Shown here in pieces: positions 27,324 through 36,084 of a stretch of 64,000 bases of DNA. The position numbers and the translations under genes are program-made. The notes below the pieces were generated by a model. The model saw only the letters and a list, made by a program, of their open reading frames with translations. It was not told where the DNA came from and searched no databases. Source of the stretch: Vulcaniibacterium tengchongense. GTDB taxonomy: Bacteria > Pseudomonadota > Gammaproteobacteria > Xanthomonadales > Xanthomonadaceae. Location: positions 39,271 through 103,270 of the forward strand of contig NZ_RKQN01000006.1 in NCBI RefSeq assembly GCF_003814555.1, in the 5' to 3' direction. Numbering within the stretch: the first letter of the stretch is position 1; every line of letters starts with the position of its first letter.

Positions 27324-29825
27324 CCAAGTTTGCCGCCGCGGCCGGCAAGGCCGGCGCCGGCGGCGCACGGCCGGCGCCGGCGTCGGGCACGCTGCGGCCG
27401 GCCTTGCGGACGCCGCCGTGCCCCAGGCGGAAGGCTGCGCGCCGAGCTCGAAGCGCAGCGTGCCGCCCTCGCGCACCTGCGCCCAGTCGAGCCAGACGCG
27501 CTCGACCGCGGCGTCGCCGAAGCGCACGCGCTGCGGGTACTGCAACGCGCGGCCGTCGGCGCCGGGCGCCTCGATGCGCAGGGTCTTGCCGCCGCCGAGG
27601 TCGAGCTCGACCTTCTCGAAGCGCGGCGCGTGCAGCACCAGCTCGCCGCTGCCGGGCATCAGCGGGTACAGGCCGATCGCGCTGAACAGGTACCAGGCCG
27701 ACATGGTGCCGAGGTCGTCGTTGCCGGTGACGCCGTTGGGCGCGTTGGTGAACAGCGTCTGCGCCGCGCGCAGCACCGCCGAGGTCTTCCACGGCTGGCC
27801 CAGCAGCGTGTACAGCCAGGGCGCGTGCAGGTCGGGCTCGTTGTTCGGGTTGTAGCGGTACTGGTTGTAGTAGCTGTACGGGCCGACCACCCATTGCTTG
27901 CGCGCGGCGTGCGCCGGGTCGGCGAGCAGCGCGTCGAACGCGAAGAACGCGTCCAGCCGCTTCAGCGCCGCCGCCTCGCCGCCCATCGCCGCGGCCAGGC
28001 CCGGCACGTCCTGCTGCACCAGCCACTGGTACTGCCAGGCGGTGCCTTCGTGGAAGCCGTGGTGCGAGCGCGGGTCGTAGCGGCCGTGGGGACCGGTGTA
28101 CCAGCTGCCGTCGTCCAGCCGCGGGCGCGGGAAGCCGACGAAGCCGAGTTCGGCGTCCTTCGCCTTCGCGTCCCAGACCTGGCGCCAGTTGCCGCCGCGC
28201 GCGCGCAGCGCCCGGGCGTCGGCGTCTTCGCCCAGCGCCTGCGCGAACGTCGCCAGCGCGCAGTCGGCCAGTGCGTACTCCAGCGTGGCCGAACCGCCAT
28301 GGTGCGGGTCGACGTCCATGCTCTTGACCGGGAACGCGCGGTCGTACTGGACGAAGCCGCGCTGCAGATAGCTCGGATTGCCGGCGCGGCCGCTGCTGCG
28401 CGAGAGGAACGGCGGCACGCCGAACGCGTTTTCGCGCAGCGCGGCCCAGGCCTCGCGCTCGCGCCCCTGCAATGCGCCGAACTTCCACAGGTCGACCAGG
28501 AACGGCGTGGCCGGGTCGCCGGTCATCACGTTGGTCTCGAAGTTGGCGTAGCCCCAGCGCGGCAGCCAGCCGCCCTGCTCGCGGATCTTCAGCACCGAGC
28601 GGGCGATGTCGCGCGCGCGCTCGGGGCGCAGCATCGCCAGCAGCTGGTTCTGCGAGCGATACGTGTCCCACAGCGAGAAGAACTCGTAGTAGGTCCAGCC
28701 CTCGGCCTGGTGGATGCGGTTGTCGTAGCCGCGGTAGCGGCCATCGGCGTCGCTGCCGGTCAGCGGCTGCAGCAGCGCGTGGTAGAGCGCGGTGTAGAAC
28801 ACCGCGCGGTCGTCGGCGCTGCCGCCGGCGACGCGCACCGTCTGCAGCTCCTTGCGCCAGGCCGCCTGCGCCTGGCGGCGCATCTCGTCGAAGCCGAGCG
28901 GCCGGTCGCCGCGCAGGCCCTCGGCACGCAGGTTGACCCACGCGCCTTCCTGGTCGACGTGCGAAATCGCGGTCACCGCGGTGACCGCGCGGTTCCGCTC
29001 CAGGTCGAAGCTGAACCATGCGCCGGCGGGGCGGCCGTCGCCCTGCATCGCGTTGCGGCCGCCGGGATGGCCGCCCTCCTCGTCCCAGGTGCCGTGCGCC
29101 TGGAACGGCCGGTCGAAGCGCAGCACGAACCAGGTGGTGTAGTTCCGCCCGCCGCAGAAGCTGTGGGTGGTGATGCGGCCCTCGACGGTGCGGTCGTCGA
29201 CGATGCGCAGCGCGCTGCCGACCACGCCGTGGCGGTTGTTGGCCTGGCCGGTGTTGACCAGCACGTGGCCGACGTCGGCGCCGGCGGCGAAGGTGTAGCG
29301 CTCGGCGGCGGCGCGGGTCAGCGCGGTGGCTTCCGCGTCGATGCCGCCGTAGTTGGTCAGCCGCACCCTGTAGTAGCCGGCTTCGCCGATCTCGCCGTCG
29401 TGGGTGTAGGCGGCCGCGTACTTGCGCTGGTCGAAGCTGCCGGCCTGGGCGGTGTCGAAGTCGCCGCCCGGGCCGATGGTGCCGGTCACCGGCAGCACCG
29501 ACAGCTGCCCGCCCTGCTCCCAGCAGCCGGCGCCCGACAGGAAGGAATGGCCGAAGCCGCGGATCTTCGGGTCGTCGTAGCGCCAACCCGACCAGTGCTC
29601 GCCGATCGGCGAGACCTGGATCAGCCCGAACGGCGCCGACGCGCCGGGGAAGGTATTGCCGTCGTCCTGGGTGCCGATGAAGGTGTTCACCGCGCGCACC
29701 GGGTCCGGCCCGGCCGGCGCGGCCGCCTGCGCCGAAAGCGCCAGGCCGAGCGTCAGCGCCCAGGCGGCGCCGAGGCGGCGCAGGCGTCGGGCATGGCGGG
29801 CGACGGGAAGCGGTTCGCGGATCAC
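27303..29825 (-). CDS. GH92 family alpha-mannosidase, exported
   Basis: A calcium-dependent exo-alpha-mannosidase for N-glycan or fungal mannan side chains. The 840-residue protein has an arginine-rich signal peptide (LGAAWALTLGLALSAQAAA), the N-terminal domain with VNTFIGTQDDGNTFPGASAP, and the catalytic (alpha/alpha)6 domain with FYTALYHALLQPLTGSDADG, YYEFFSLWDTYRSQNQLLA, HEGTAWQYQWLVQQDVPG and GNDDLGTMSAWYLFSAIG. Translation starts at GTG, preceded by GAGGTG at the right distance. GH92 enzymes cleave alpha-1,2, -1,3, -1,4 or -1,6 bonds; which one cannot be told here. The last 25 residues are a strange basic, proline-rich tail. Confidence 0.93.
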   Translation of the reverse strand: MIREPLPVARHARRLRRLGAAWALTLGLALSAQAAAPAGPDPVRAVNTFIGTQDDGNTFPGASAPFGLIQVSPIGEHWSGWRYDDPKIRGFGHSFLSGAGCWEQGGQLSVLPVTGTIGPGGDFDTAQAGSFDQRKYAAAYTHDGEIGEAGYYRVRLTNYGGIDAEATALTRAAAERYTFAAGADVGHVLVNTGQANNRHGVVGSALRIVDDRTVEGRITTHSFCGGRNYTTWFVLRFDRPFQAHGTWDEEGGHPGGRNAMQGDGRPAGAWFSFDLERNRAVTAVTAISHVDQEGAWVNLRAEGLRGDRPLGFDEMRRQAQAAWRKELQTVRVAGGSADDRAVFYTALYHALLQPLTGSDADGRYRGYDNRIHQAEGWTYYEFFSLWDTYRSQNQLLAMLRPERARDIARSVLKIREQGGWLPRWGYANFETNVMTGDPATPFLVDLWKFGALQGREREAWAALRENAFGVPPFLSRSSGRAGNPSYLQRGFVQYDRAFPVKSMDVDPHHGGSATLEYALADCALATFAQALGEDADARALRARGGNWRQVWDAKAKDAELGFVGFPRPRLDDGSWYTGPHGRYDPRSHHGFHEGTAWQYQWLVQQDVPGLAAAMGGEAAALKRLDAFFAFDALLADPAHAARKQWVVGPYSYYNQYRYNPNNEPDLHAPWLYTLLGQPWKTSAVLRAAQTLFTNAPNGVTGNDDLGTMSAWYLFSAIGLYPLMPGSGELVLHAPRFEKVELDLGGGKTLRIEAPGADGRALQYPQRVRFGDAAVERVWLDWAQVREGGTLRFELGAQPSAWGTAASARPAAACPTPAPAVRRRRRPCRPRRQTWIVSIGE

Positions 29826-29856
29826 GGCAGCACCTCGTTGTCGGCGGACGCGCGGC

Positions 29857-32064
29857 TCATTCGACCACCACCTCGTCCAGGAAGAAGAACGCCTCGCTGC
29901 CGGCGCCCGGATGGCCGGGCGGCAGCGGGCCGTAACGGTCGATCTCGATGCGCAGCCAGCGCGCCTGCACCGGCGTGGCGGGCGCGTAGCGCAGGACCCG
30001 CACTTCGCGGCGCGCGTCGTCCGGGTCCTGCGCCGGCGTCGCCGAATACAGCCGGCGCCAGTCGCGCCCGTCGAGGGAGACGTAGTAGCGCACCGCCTTC
30101 GGCAACAGGATCCACGAGCCGCTCTGGCGCAGGAACCGCGTCGATATCGCCTGCACCGGGATGGGCCGCTGCAGGTCCAGGGTCAGTTGCACGTCCTCGC
30201 CCTGCCAGCCGGCCCACAGGCCGTCGGCATGGTTGTCGCCGCCGAACAGCCCGTCGCTGAGCATGCCCTCGCCGCCCTGGCGGTACTGGCGGTGCGGCGG
30301 CGCCGACCAGCGCAGCGGCTTGCCCAGCGCCGCGTGCGCGGACAGCACGTAGCGCTGCGAGGCGTGATAGGCGCGGCCGTCGCGGAACGGCGCCACCCGG
30401 ACCGCGCCCGGCGCGCGCAGCAGCAGGCCGTCGACGAACCAGGGCGAGTCCGCGTCGGGCTCGCCGCCGTCGAGGCGGTAGTGCAAGCGCAGGTCGTCGA
30501 AGCCGCGCTCGGCCTGCAGCCGCCAGCCGCCGTCCTCGCGGGCGATGCGGTAGCGCACCAGCGCGCGCGATTCCGGCCCGTAGGCGACGTTCCACGCGCG
30601 CAGGCGCGGGTAGTGCGCGCGCACGCGCCCGACGAAGCCGTCGTAGTCCGGCGCCACCGGGGCGCTCCAGGCCAGCTCGGCGAACGCGAGCAGGCGCGGG
30701 TACAGCATCGGCTCGAGATTGCGCTCGGTGACGTGCTCGGTCCACAGCGGCGCCTCGGCGCCGAGCACCTGCGCCGCATGCGCGGCGTACGCCGGCGGCA
30801 CGACCGGGGTGCGGTAGAGCGTCTCCAGCGTGAGCCGATCCGGCGGCGCATCGAGGTAGAACGGCCCGGCGTTGACGATGCGGTGCCCGGCCTCGAGCGC
30901 GCGCAGGCCCTGCGCCTCGCCGCGCCACACCTCGACCACCGCCGCGGGGTCGGCGCCGCCTTCGAGGATCTCGTCCCAGCCCATCAGGGTCTTGCCCTTG
31001 CCGGCGAGGTACTGCTGCACCCGGCGCACGAACCAGCCCTGCAGCGCGTGGCCGTCGGCCAGGCCGAGCTCGCGCATGCGCTGCCGCGTCGGCGCGTGTT
31101 CGAGCCAGCGGCCGGCCGGCGCCTCGTCGCCGCCGATGTGCAGGTACGGCGCCGGGAACAGCCCGGCGACTTCGTCGAGCACGTCGGCGACGAAGCCGAA
31201 CACCCGCTCCTCGCCGACGCACATCACGTCCTTGAACACGCCCCAGCTGTTGGGCACCGTCTCCGGCGCGCGGCCGCAGGCCAGCTCCGGATAGGCCACC
31301 AGCGCCGCGGACGCGTGCCCCGGCATCTCGATCTCCGGGATCACCGCGACGTTGCGCCGGCGCGCGTACTCGACGACCTCGCGGACCTGCGCCTGGGTGT
31401 AGTAGCCGCCGTGGCGCGAGCCGTCCGGCTCGGTGCGCCAGGCGCCGACCTCGGTCAGGCGCGGGTATTTGCGGATCTCGATCCGCCAGCCCTGGTCGTC
31501 GGTCAGGTGCCAGCGGAAGGCGTTGATCTTGTAGTACGACAGCAGGTCGATCTGCCGCTTGATCGACTCTACCGGCACGAAGTGGCGGGCGACGTCGAGC
31601 ATGTGCCCGCGGTAGGCCAGGCGCGGCGCGTCGTCGATGCGCACCGCCGGCACCTCGAGCCGGCCGCGGCCGGCGGGCAGCCACTGGCGCAGCGTCTGCA
31701 CCGCCCAGAACAGGCCGCGCGGGTCGGCCGCGCGCAGCTCGATCGTGCGCGGCGACACCTCCAGGCGATAGGCCTCCCCGCCGGCGATCGCCGGGTCCAG
31801 GCGCAGTTCGATCGTCCTGCCGTGCGCGCCGGGCCGCCCGCGCAGCCCGATGCCGTGGTCGCGCGCGATCGCCTCGCGCAGGAATTCGCCGGCCTCGGCC
31901 ACCCGCGACCCGGCCGCCGCGACCAGCGCGACCTCGCCGTCGAGCAGGAACGCGCCCGGCATCGGTTCCACCTGCCGCGGCTGCGGGATCAGCGCCGCCG
32001 CGTGCGCGGGCGCGGCGGCCCACGCCAGCACGGCGGTCAGCAGGAGAGCGAGACGATGGCGCAA
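29857..32064 (-). CDS. GH20 family beta-N-acetylhexosaminidase, exported
   Basis: Cleaves terminal beta-linked GlcNAc, here probably from the N-glycan chitobiose core. The 735-residue protein has a signal peptide (LALLLTAVLAWAAAPAHA), a GH20b domain, and the catalytic barrel with the Asp-Glu pair D313-E314 (HIGGDEAP), RWHLTDDQGWR and WDEILEGG. A C-terminal discoidin-like module (DGLFGGDNHADGLW, FLRQSGSWILL) may bind sugar. No ATG lies in frame before the mature part; TTG at 32062-32064 gives a correct signal peptide but has no clear Shine-Dalgarno, so the start is uncertain. GH92 follows after 31 bp. Confidence 0.9.
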   Translation of the reverse strand: MRHRLALLLTAVLAWAAAPAHAAALIPQPRQVEPMPGAFLLDGEVALVAAAGSRVAEAGEFLREAIARDHGIGLRGRPGAHGRTIELRLDPAIAGGEAYRLEVSPRTIELRAADPRGLFWAVQTLRQWLPAGRGRLEVPAVRIDDAPRLAYRGHMLDVARHFVPVESIKRQIDLLSYYKINAFRWHLTDDQGWRIEIRKYPRLTEVGAWRTEPDGSRHGGYYTQAQVREVVEYARRRNVAVIPEIEMPGHASAALVAYPELACGRAPETVPNSWGVFKDVMCVGEERVFGFVADVLDEVAGLFPAPYLHIGGDEAPAGRWLEHAPTRQRMRELGLADGHALQGWFVRRVQQYLAGKGKTLMGWDEILEGGADPAAVVEVWRGEAQGLRALEAGHRIVNAGPFYLDAPPDRLTLETLYRTPVVPPAYAAHAAQVLGAEAPLWTEHVTERNLEPMLYPRLLAFAELAWSAPVAPDYDGFVGRVRAHYPRLRAWNVAYGPESRALVRYRIAREDGGWRLQAERGFDDLRLHYRLDGGEPDADSPWFVDGLLLRAPGAVRVAPFRDGRAYHASQRYVLSAHAALGKPLRWSAPPHRQYRQGGEGMLSDGLFGGDNHADGLWAGWQGEDVQLTLDLQRPIPVQAISTRFLRQSGSWILLPKAVRYYVSLDGRDWRRLYSATPAQDPDDARREVRVLRYAPATPVQARWLRIEIDRYGPLPPGHPGAGSEAFFFLDEVVVE

Positions 32065-32087
32065 GGGCGTACCGGTCCGTGGGAAGG

Positions 32088-32107
32088 CCCGCCGCGCACG
32101 CGGCGGG
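32088..32107 (-). promoter_or_regulatory. Hairpin just upstream of the GH20 start
   Basis: A perfect 9-bp inverted repeat (CCCGCCGCG and complement) with a 2-nt loop. It has no T-run and lies 23 bp before the GH20 TTG, so it could stabilise the mRNA 5' end or hinder initiation. Confidence 0.45.
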
Positions 32108-32117
32108 AAGGTATGGG

Positions 32118-32153
32118 AAAAAACGAGCCCGGCCGCAACCGGGCTCCAGCCCG
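32118..32153 (-). terminator. Terminator after the TonB-dependent receptor gene, with a competing hairpin
   Basis: On the minus strand GAGCCCGG, a 6-nt loop and CCGGGCTC (32146-32125) are followed by G and six T residues, a classic intrinsic terminator 20 bp after the receptor stop. The same first arm can instead pair with CGGGCT just before it (palindrome 32140-32153), so two structures exclude each other. This would allow attenuation between the receptor and GH20 genes. Confidence 0.72.
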
Positions 32154-32165
32154 TGGAGGGGGAAA

Positions 32166-35138
32166 TCAGAAGTCGAACACGTACTCCATGGCCCACTCGC
32201 GGCCGATCGGGTTGAACAGGCGGCTGTTGTAGAACTCGTAGTCGAGCTTGTACGGGTCCTTGTGGTTCCAGCCGGTGCTGTTGAACGCGTTGTTGACGTA
32301 GAAGTTGATCCGGGCGTTCTCGGTCAGGCGGTAGCCGACGTTGAAGTTCCAGACGATCGCCGGGCCGATGCGGCCGAAGTAGCGCCCGGTGCTCTGGCCG
32401 GCGTTCGGGTTGCCGCTGTCGGCCGGCACCGAGCAGTTGCCGTCGAGGCTGTCGCTGGGCACGTAGCCGTCCGGGAACGGGCGGCAGCCGCCGGGGTTGT
32501 CGAGGCGGTCGGCGCCCCAGTGGTAGCGCACGCCCGGCACCGCGCCGATGCGATCGGCGTACACGGTCCAGTTCCACTTCTCGCCCTGCCAGCTGACGCT
32601 GCCGCGCACCTTGCTGCGGATCTCGCGGTCGCGGCGCTCCGGGTTCGGGTCGGTCGCGTACAGCTGTTCCTTGAACGAGCGCAGGTTGGTGTAGTTCAGC
32701 CCGAACACGAAGTTGCCCCAGCGCGCGGTGTCGAGCCGGTAGCGCAGCGAGGCGTCGATGCCGGCGACGTGCTTCTGCGCGATGTTGATCGGGCCGGTCT
32801 CCACCGCGACGATCCGGCCTTGCGCGTCGCGGGCGACGCGGCTCTCGATCGTCGCGCAGTACTCGGCGCCGCCGGGGTTCGACCAGGCCACCGCCGGGTC
32901 GATGGTGAGCCCGGTGCGGCAGCCCGCCTCGTCGCGCAGGATGGTCTCCAGCGGCAGGTCGCGGATCTCGTCGTCCAGGTCGATCGACCAGTAGTCGGCG
33001 GTCAGCGACAGGTTGTCCATCACGTCCCAGACGAAGCCGACCGTCCACGACTCGCCCAGCTCGGACTGCAGGTCCGGGGTGCCGCGGCGGTTGACGTCGA
33101 ACGGATAGAACACCTCGGTGTTGTCGGCGACGCAGTTGTTGTTCAGGTAGGCGCCGCTGTCGATGCAGCGGAACGGGTCGAGCACGCGCTGCTCGGCGCT
33201 GCTGGGCGCGGCGAGCAGGTAGTGCATGTCCGGCGCGTGGAAGCTGGTGGCGTAGGTGCCGCGCAGCAGCAGGTTGCGCGTCGGCCGCCACTCCAGGCCG
33301 GCGTTCCAGGTGGTCTCGCTCTGCGAGCCGATCGCCAGCCGGTTCTCGTCGTCGAAGGCCTCGTAGTCGCCGTAGCGGTCGCGGCGGGCCGCGGCCGTCA
33401 GGGTGACCGACTGCAGCAGCGGCACCTTGAACTCGACGCCGGCGGAATAGCGGGTGCGCTCGCCGCCGCCGCGGTCGATGTTCTGCACGTAGTAGTCGAG
33501 GTTGCCGCGCGGGTCGGGGTTGAGCTCGTAGCCCTGCTTGGCGGCCTCGAGGATCGCGGCGAAGCCGATCGGCCCGGCCCAGCCCTCGAACAGGTCGCCG
33601 CTCACCGAGAACGCGGCCTGGTTGACCCAGGACGCCGCTTCGTTGATCGAGTGCATGCCGCCGAGCTGGCGGTACTGCTCCGGCGTGACCGGGTTCCACC
33701 AGCGCTCCTGGTTCAGCGCGTAGATCGGCTGGCCGCTGGCGGCGTCGACGCCGAGCTGCGGACCGAGGAAGTAGTCGCGCGCCATGTCCCAGTCGACCAC
33801 CGCGATGCGCTCGTGCACGGTGTAGCGCGAGCGGCCGATGGAGGCGTCCCAGTTGAAGCGGCCGTCGGCGAAGGTGCCGCCGAGGCCGGCGCTCAGGTCC
33901 CAGGACTGCTCCTTGTTGCGGTTGTACAGCTTGTCCTGGCCGCCCACCTCGAAGCCGGTGAACTGGCGCACCGCGAGCAGGTTGGCGCGGCCGACCTGCG
34001 GGTCGAAGAACGCGCCGTCGCCTCCGACCAGCTCGTCGGTGGAGACGTACGGGGTCGAGGTGCTCCAGTCGGCCTTGGCGTCGTGCAGGGCGAGGTTGAC
34101 CCAGGCGCGGGTGCCGTTCTCGAAATCCCAGGTGCCGTGCAGGTAGCCGGACCAGCTCTCGCTGCCGCTGGCCAGCAGCCAGTTGGCGTAGTCGGCGCTC
34201 ATGCCGCACAGCTGGCCGGTGTTGCGGATCGTGTCGGTGTCGTAGTTGTAGGTCAGGCGGTCGGCGCGGTAGTACTCGCCGCGGAACCGTTCGCACGCGC
34301 CGGCGGGCGGCGCCAGGCGCTCGCCGGTGCCCAGGTCGATCAGCGACAGGCCGTTGGTCGGGCGGAAGCCGACCTTGCGCTGCTCCGGGTTCCACGAGCT
34401 GTACGGCGCGTCGTCGGCGTCGTCCATCTCCGGGCGGTCGCGGCCGAACAGCGGGTCGCGCTTGGTCCACTGCAGCGCGTAGGTGAGGCTCCACCGGTCG
34501 CCGGTCTTGCCGCCGGCCCAGGACAGGTCCCAGGTGTCGCGGCCGCCTTCGGTCGAGGTGCCGCCGCGCACGCGCACCTGGTCGCCGTCGTAGTTCTGCT
34601 TGAGGATCACGTTGATCACGCCGGCGATCGCGTCCGAACCGTAGATCGCCGAGGCGCCGCCGGTCAGCACTTCGATGCGCTCGACCGCGGCCGCCGGGAT
34701 GTTGGCGTAGTTGGCGAAGTTGCTCTGCCCGCCGTACGGCAGCGGGTAGTCGGCGACGCGGCGGCCGTTGACCAGCAGCAGGCTGCGGTTCGGGCCCATG
34801 TTGCGCAGGTTGAGCGGGCTGGCGTTGGGCGTGTGCGAGCCCCACGACACATCGGCCTCGACCGTGCCGATGGCCTCGGTCAGCGTGCTCAGGGCGTCGT
34901 GGACGGTGACGAAGCCTTCGGCCTTGATCTGTTCGGCGGTGAGGATCTGCACCGGCGCCGGGCCCTCGATCTCGGTGCGGCGGATGCGCGAACCGGTGAC
35001 GGTCACCGTGTCGACCTGGGTGACCGGGTCGTCGTTCGCCGGGCCGGCGGAGGTGTCCTGGGCCTGGGCCAGCGGCGCGAGCAGCGCCAGGGCAAGCGCG
35101 CTGGCCAGCGCATTGCGGTGCAGCGTGGAATGAGTCAT
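32166..35138 (-). CDS. TonB-dependent outer-membrane receptor
   Basis: A 990-residue receptor for active uptake across the outer membrane, presumably of glycan or glycopeptide. It has a signal peptide (ALASALALALLAPLAQAQ), a plug domain (TVTVTGSRIRR, APVQILTAEQI, RVADYPLPYGG, IEVLTGGASAIYGSDAIAG), a 22-strand barrel and a terminal phenylalanine (EYVFDF) for Bam assembly. Cysteine pairs in long loops (GRC/C-type in RCIDSGAYLNNNC, GCRTG/YCA, GCRPF/GNC) suggest disulfide-bonded extracellular loops. ATG at 35138 is chosen because the signal peptide starts there; the open frame extends 11 codons upstream. No SusD-like partner is present. Confidence 0.94.
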   Translation of the reverse strand: MTHSTLHRNALASALALALLAPLAQAQDTSAGPANDDPVTQVDTVTVTGSRIRRTEIEGPAPVQILTAEQIKAEGFVTVHDALSTLTEAIGTVEADVSWGSHTPNASPLNLRNMGPNRSLLLVNGRRVADYPLPYGGQSNFANYANIPAAAVERIEVLTGGASAIYGSDAIAGVINVILKQNYDGDQVRVRGGTSTEGGRDTWDLSWAGGKTGDRWSLTYALQWTKRDPLFGRDRPEMDDADDAPYSSWNPEQRKVGFRPTNGLSLIDLGTGERLAPPAGACERFRGEYYRADRLTYNYDTDTIRNTGQLCGMSADYANWLLASGSESWSGYLHGTWDFENGTRAWVNLALHDAKADWSTSTPYVSTDELVGGDGAFFDPQVGRANLLAVRQFTGFEVGGQDKLYNRNKEQSWDLSAGLGGTFADGRFNWDASIGRSRYTVHERIAVVDWDMARDYFLGPQLGVDAASGQPIYALNQERWWNPVTPEQYRQLGGMHSINEAASWVNQAAFSVSGDLFEGWAGPIGFAAILEAAKQGYELNPDPRGNLDYYVQNIDRGGGERTRYSAGVEFKVPLLQSVTLTAAARRDRYGDYEAFDDENRLAIGSQSETTWNAGLEWRPTRNLLLRGTYATSFHAPDMHYLLAAPSSAEQRVLDPFRCIDSGAYLNNNCVADNTEVFYPFDVNRRGTPDLQSELGESWTVGFVWDVMDNLSLTADYWSIDLDDEIRDLPLETILRDEAGCRTGLTIDPAVAWSNPGGAEYCATIESRVARDAQGRIVAVETGPINIAQKHVAGIDASLRYRLDTARWGNFVFGLNYTNLRSFKEQLYATDPNPERRDREIRSKVRGSVSWQGEKWNWTVYADRIGAVPGVRYHWGADRLDNPGGCRPFPDGYVPSDSLDGNCSVPADSGNPNAGQSTGRYFGRIGPAIVWNFNVGYRLTENARINFYVNNAFNSTGWNHKDPYKLDYEFYNSRLFNPIGREWAMEYVFDF

Positions 35139-35198
35139 CGGAGTGATCTCGTTATGTGGTCGACGGGACACGCGTACGGCGATCCAGCGTTTTTGTCA

Positions 35199-35271
35199 CG
35201 ATCTAAAAACCAGTCCCTCAAAGAGCCGCCCGCGGCGGGCGGCTCCTCCCCTCCAACTGGATCGATCTAAA
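35199..35271. repeat. Two copies of CGATCTAAA in the receptor promoter region
   Basis: CGATCTAAA occurs at 35199-35207 and 35263-35271 in the 181 bp between the receptor start and the cutC stop, 64 bp apart. Such direct repeats in this AT-poor genome could be regulator sites; there is no other support. Confidence 0.3.
35223..35245 (-). terminator. Probable terminator after cutC
   Basis: An 11-bp perfect inverted repeat (GAGCCGCCCGC, 35223-35233, with 35235-35245) is followed on the minus strand by TTTGAG. It lies 75 bp past the cutC stop and before the receptor gene, so it should separate the two transcripts, or act in the receptor leader. Confidence 0.55.
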
Positions 35272-35319
35272 TCAAAACATGCCCCGAGGCGCTTGGCATT
35301 CTGCGCCGCAACAAGAAGT

Positions 35320-36084
35320 TCACGAAGTTCCGCTGGCGGGCGTTCCGCCGCCTCCGTCCTGCGCCAGTGCGGCCCGCAACGCCGCGACCCGCTCGCGTTC
35401 GGTCTGCATCCGCTCCGGGGCCAGGCCCGGCAGTGCCACCCGGTGGCGCATCGGCGACGGGCGCAGCGCGCGCGCCGAGGCGTGGAACTCGTGCGCGCCG
35501 CTGCGCCGGCGCAGTTCGGCGGCGTTGCCGGCGTCGATGCCGGCGCCGGCCATGATCCGGATCCGCCCGGCGGCCTGGCGCACCAGCGCGGCGATCGTCT
35601 CCGCGCCGTCGGGCGCCGTCGCCCGCCCGCCCGAGGTCAGCACCCGCTCGCAGCCGAGCGCGATCGCCGCTTCCAACGCCCGTGCCGGGTCGCGCGCCGC
35701 GTCCAGCGCGCGGTGGAAGGTGACGCCGAGCGGGCCGGCGGCCGCGACCAGTTCGCGGCAGGTCGGCAGGTCGACCTCGCCGTCGGCGTCCAGCGCGCCG
35801 ATCACCACGCCGTCGCATCCCAGGCGCACGCAGGCTTCCACGTCGCGCAGCATCGCCTCGCGCTCGAACCCGTCGTAGAGGAAGTCGCCGCCGCGCGGGC
35901 GGATCAGCACGTACAGCGGAATGCGCAGGCGCTCGCGCGCCACCGCGATGGTGCCGCAGGACGGCGTGCAGCCGCCCTCGCCGAGGTTCTCGCACAGCTC
36001 GACCCGGTCGGCGCCGCCGTCCTGCGCGGCCAGCGCCGAGGCCAGCGAGCCGGCGGCGATCTCCAGCAGCGGCGGCGCGCTCAC
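35320..36084 (-). CDS. cutC: CutC family TIM-barrel protein
   Basis: A 254-residue TIM-barrel protein. CutC signatures include LEIAAGSLASALAAQDGGAD, VELCENLGEGGCTPSCGTI, VLIRPRGGDFLYDGFE, GVTFHRALD, LTSGGRATAPDG and IMAGAGIDAGNAAEL. The start is GTG at 36082-36084, forming GTGA with the stop of the glycosylasparaginase gene, so the two are translationally coupled. CutC was named for copper homeostasis in E. coli, but that role is disputed, since later work traced the phenotype to a small RNA from the gene end. Its coupling to a glycan-degrading enzyme here suggests a metabolic role in sugar or amino-sugar turnover. That is inference. Confidence 0.93.
   Translation of the reverse strand: MSAPPLLEIAAGSLASALAAQDGGADRVELCENLGEGGCTPSCGTIAVARERLRIPLYVLIRPRGGDFLYDGFEREAMLRDVEACVRLGCDGVVIGALDADGEVDLPTCRELVAAAGPLGVTFHRALDAARDPARALEAAIALGCERVLTSGGRATAPDGAETIAALVRQAAGRIRIMAGAGIDAGNAAELRRRSGAHEFHASARALRPSPMRHRVALPGLAPERMQTERERVAALRAALAQDGGGGTPASGTS

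Noticed and set aside
29857..34845. Possible fusion of the GH20 enzyme with a 900-residue N-terminal part
   Set aside because: The upstream part is a shadow of the receptor gene in another frame, and a terminator lies between; only the part after the signal peptide is real GH20.
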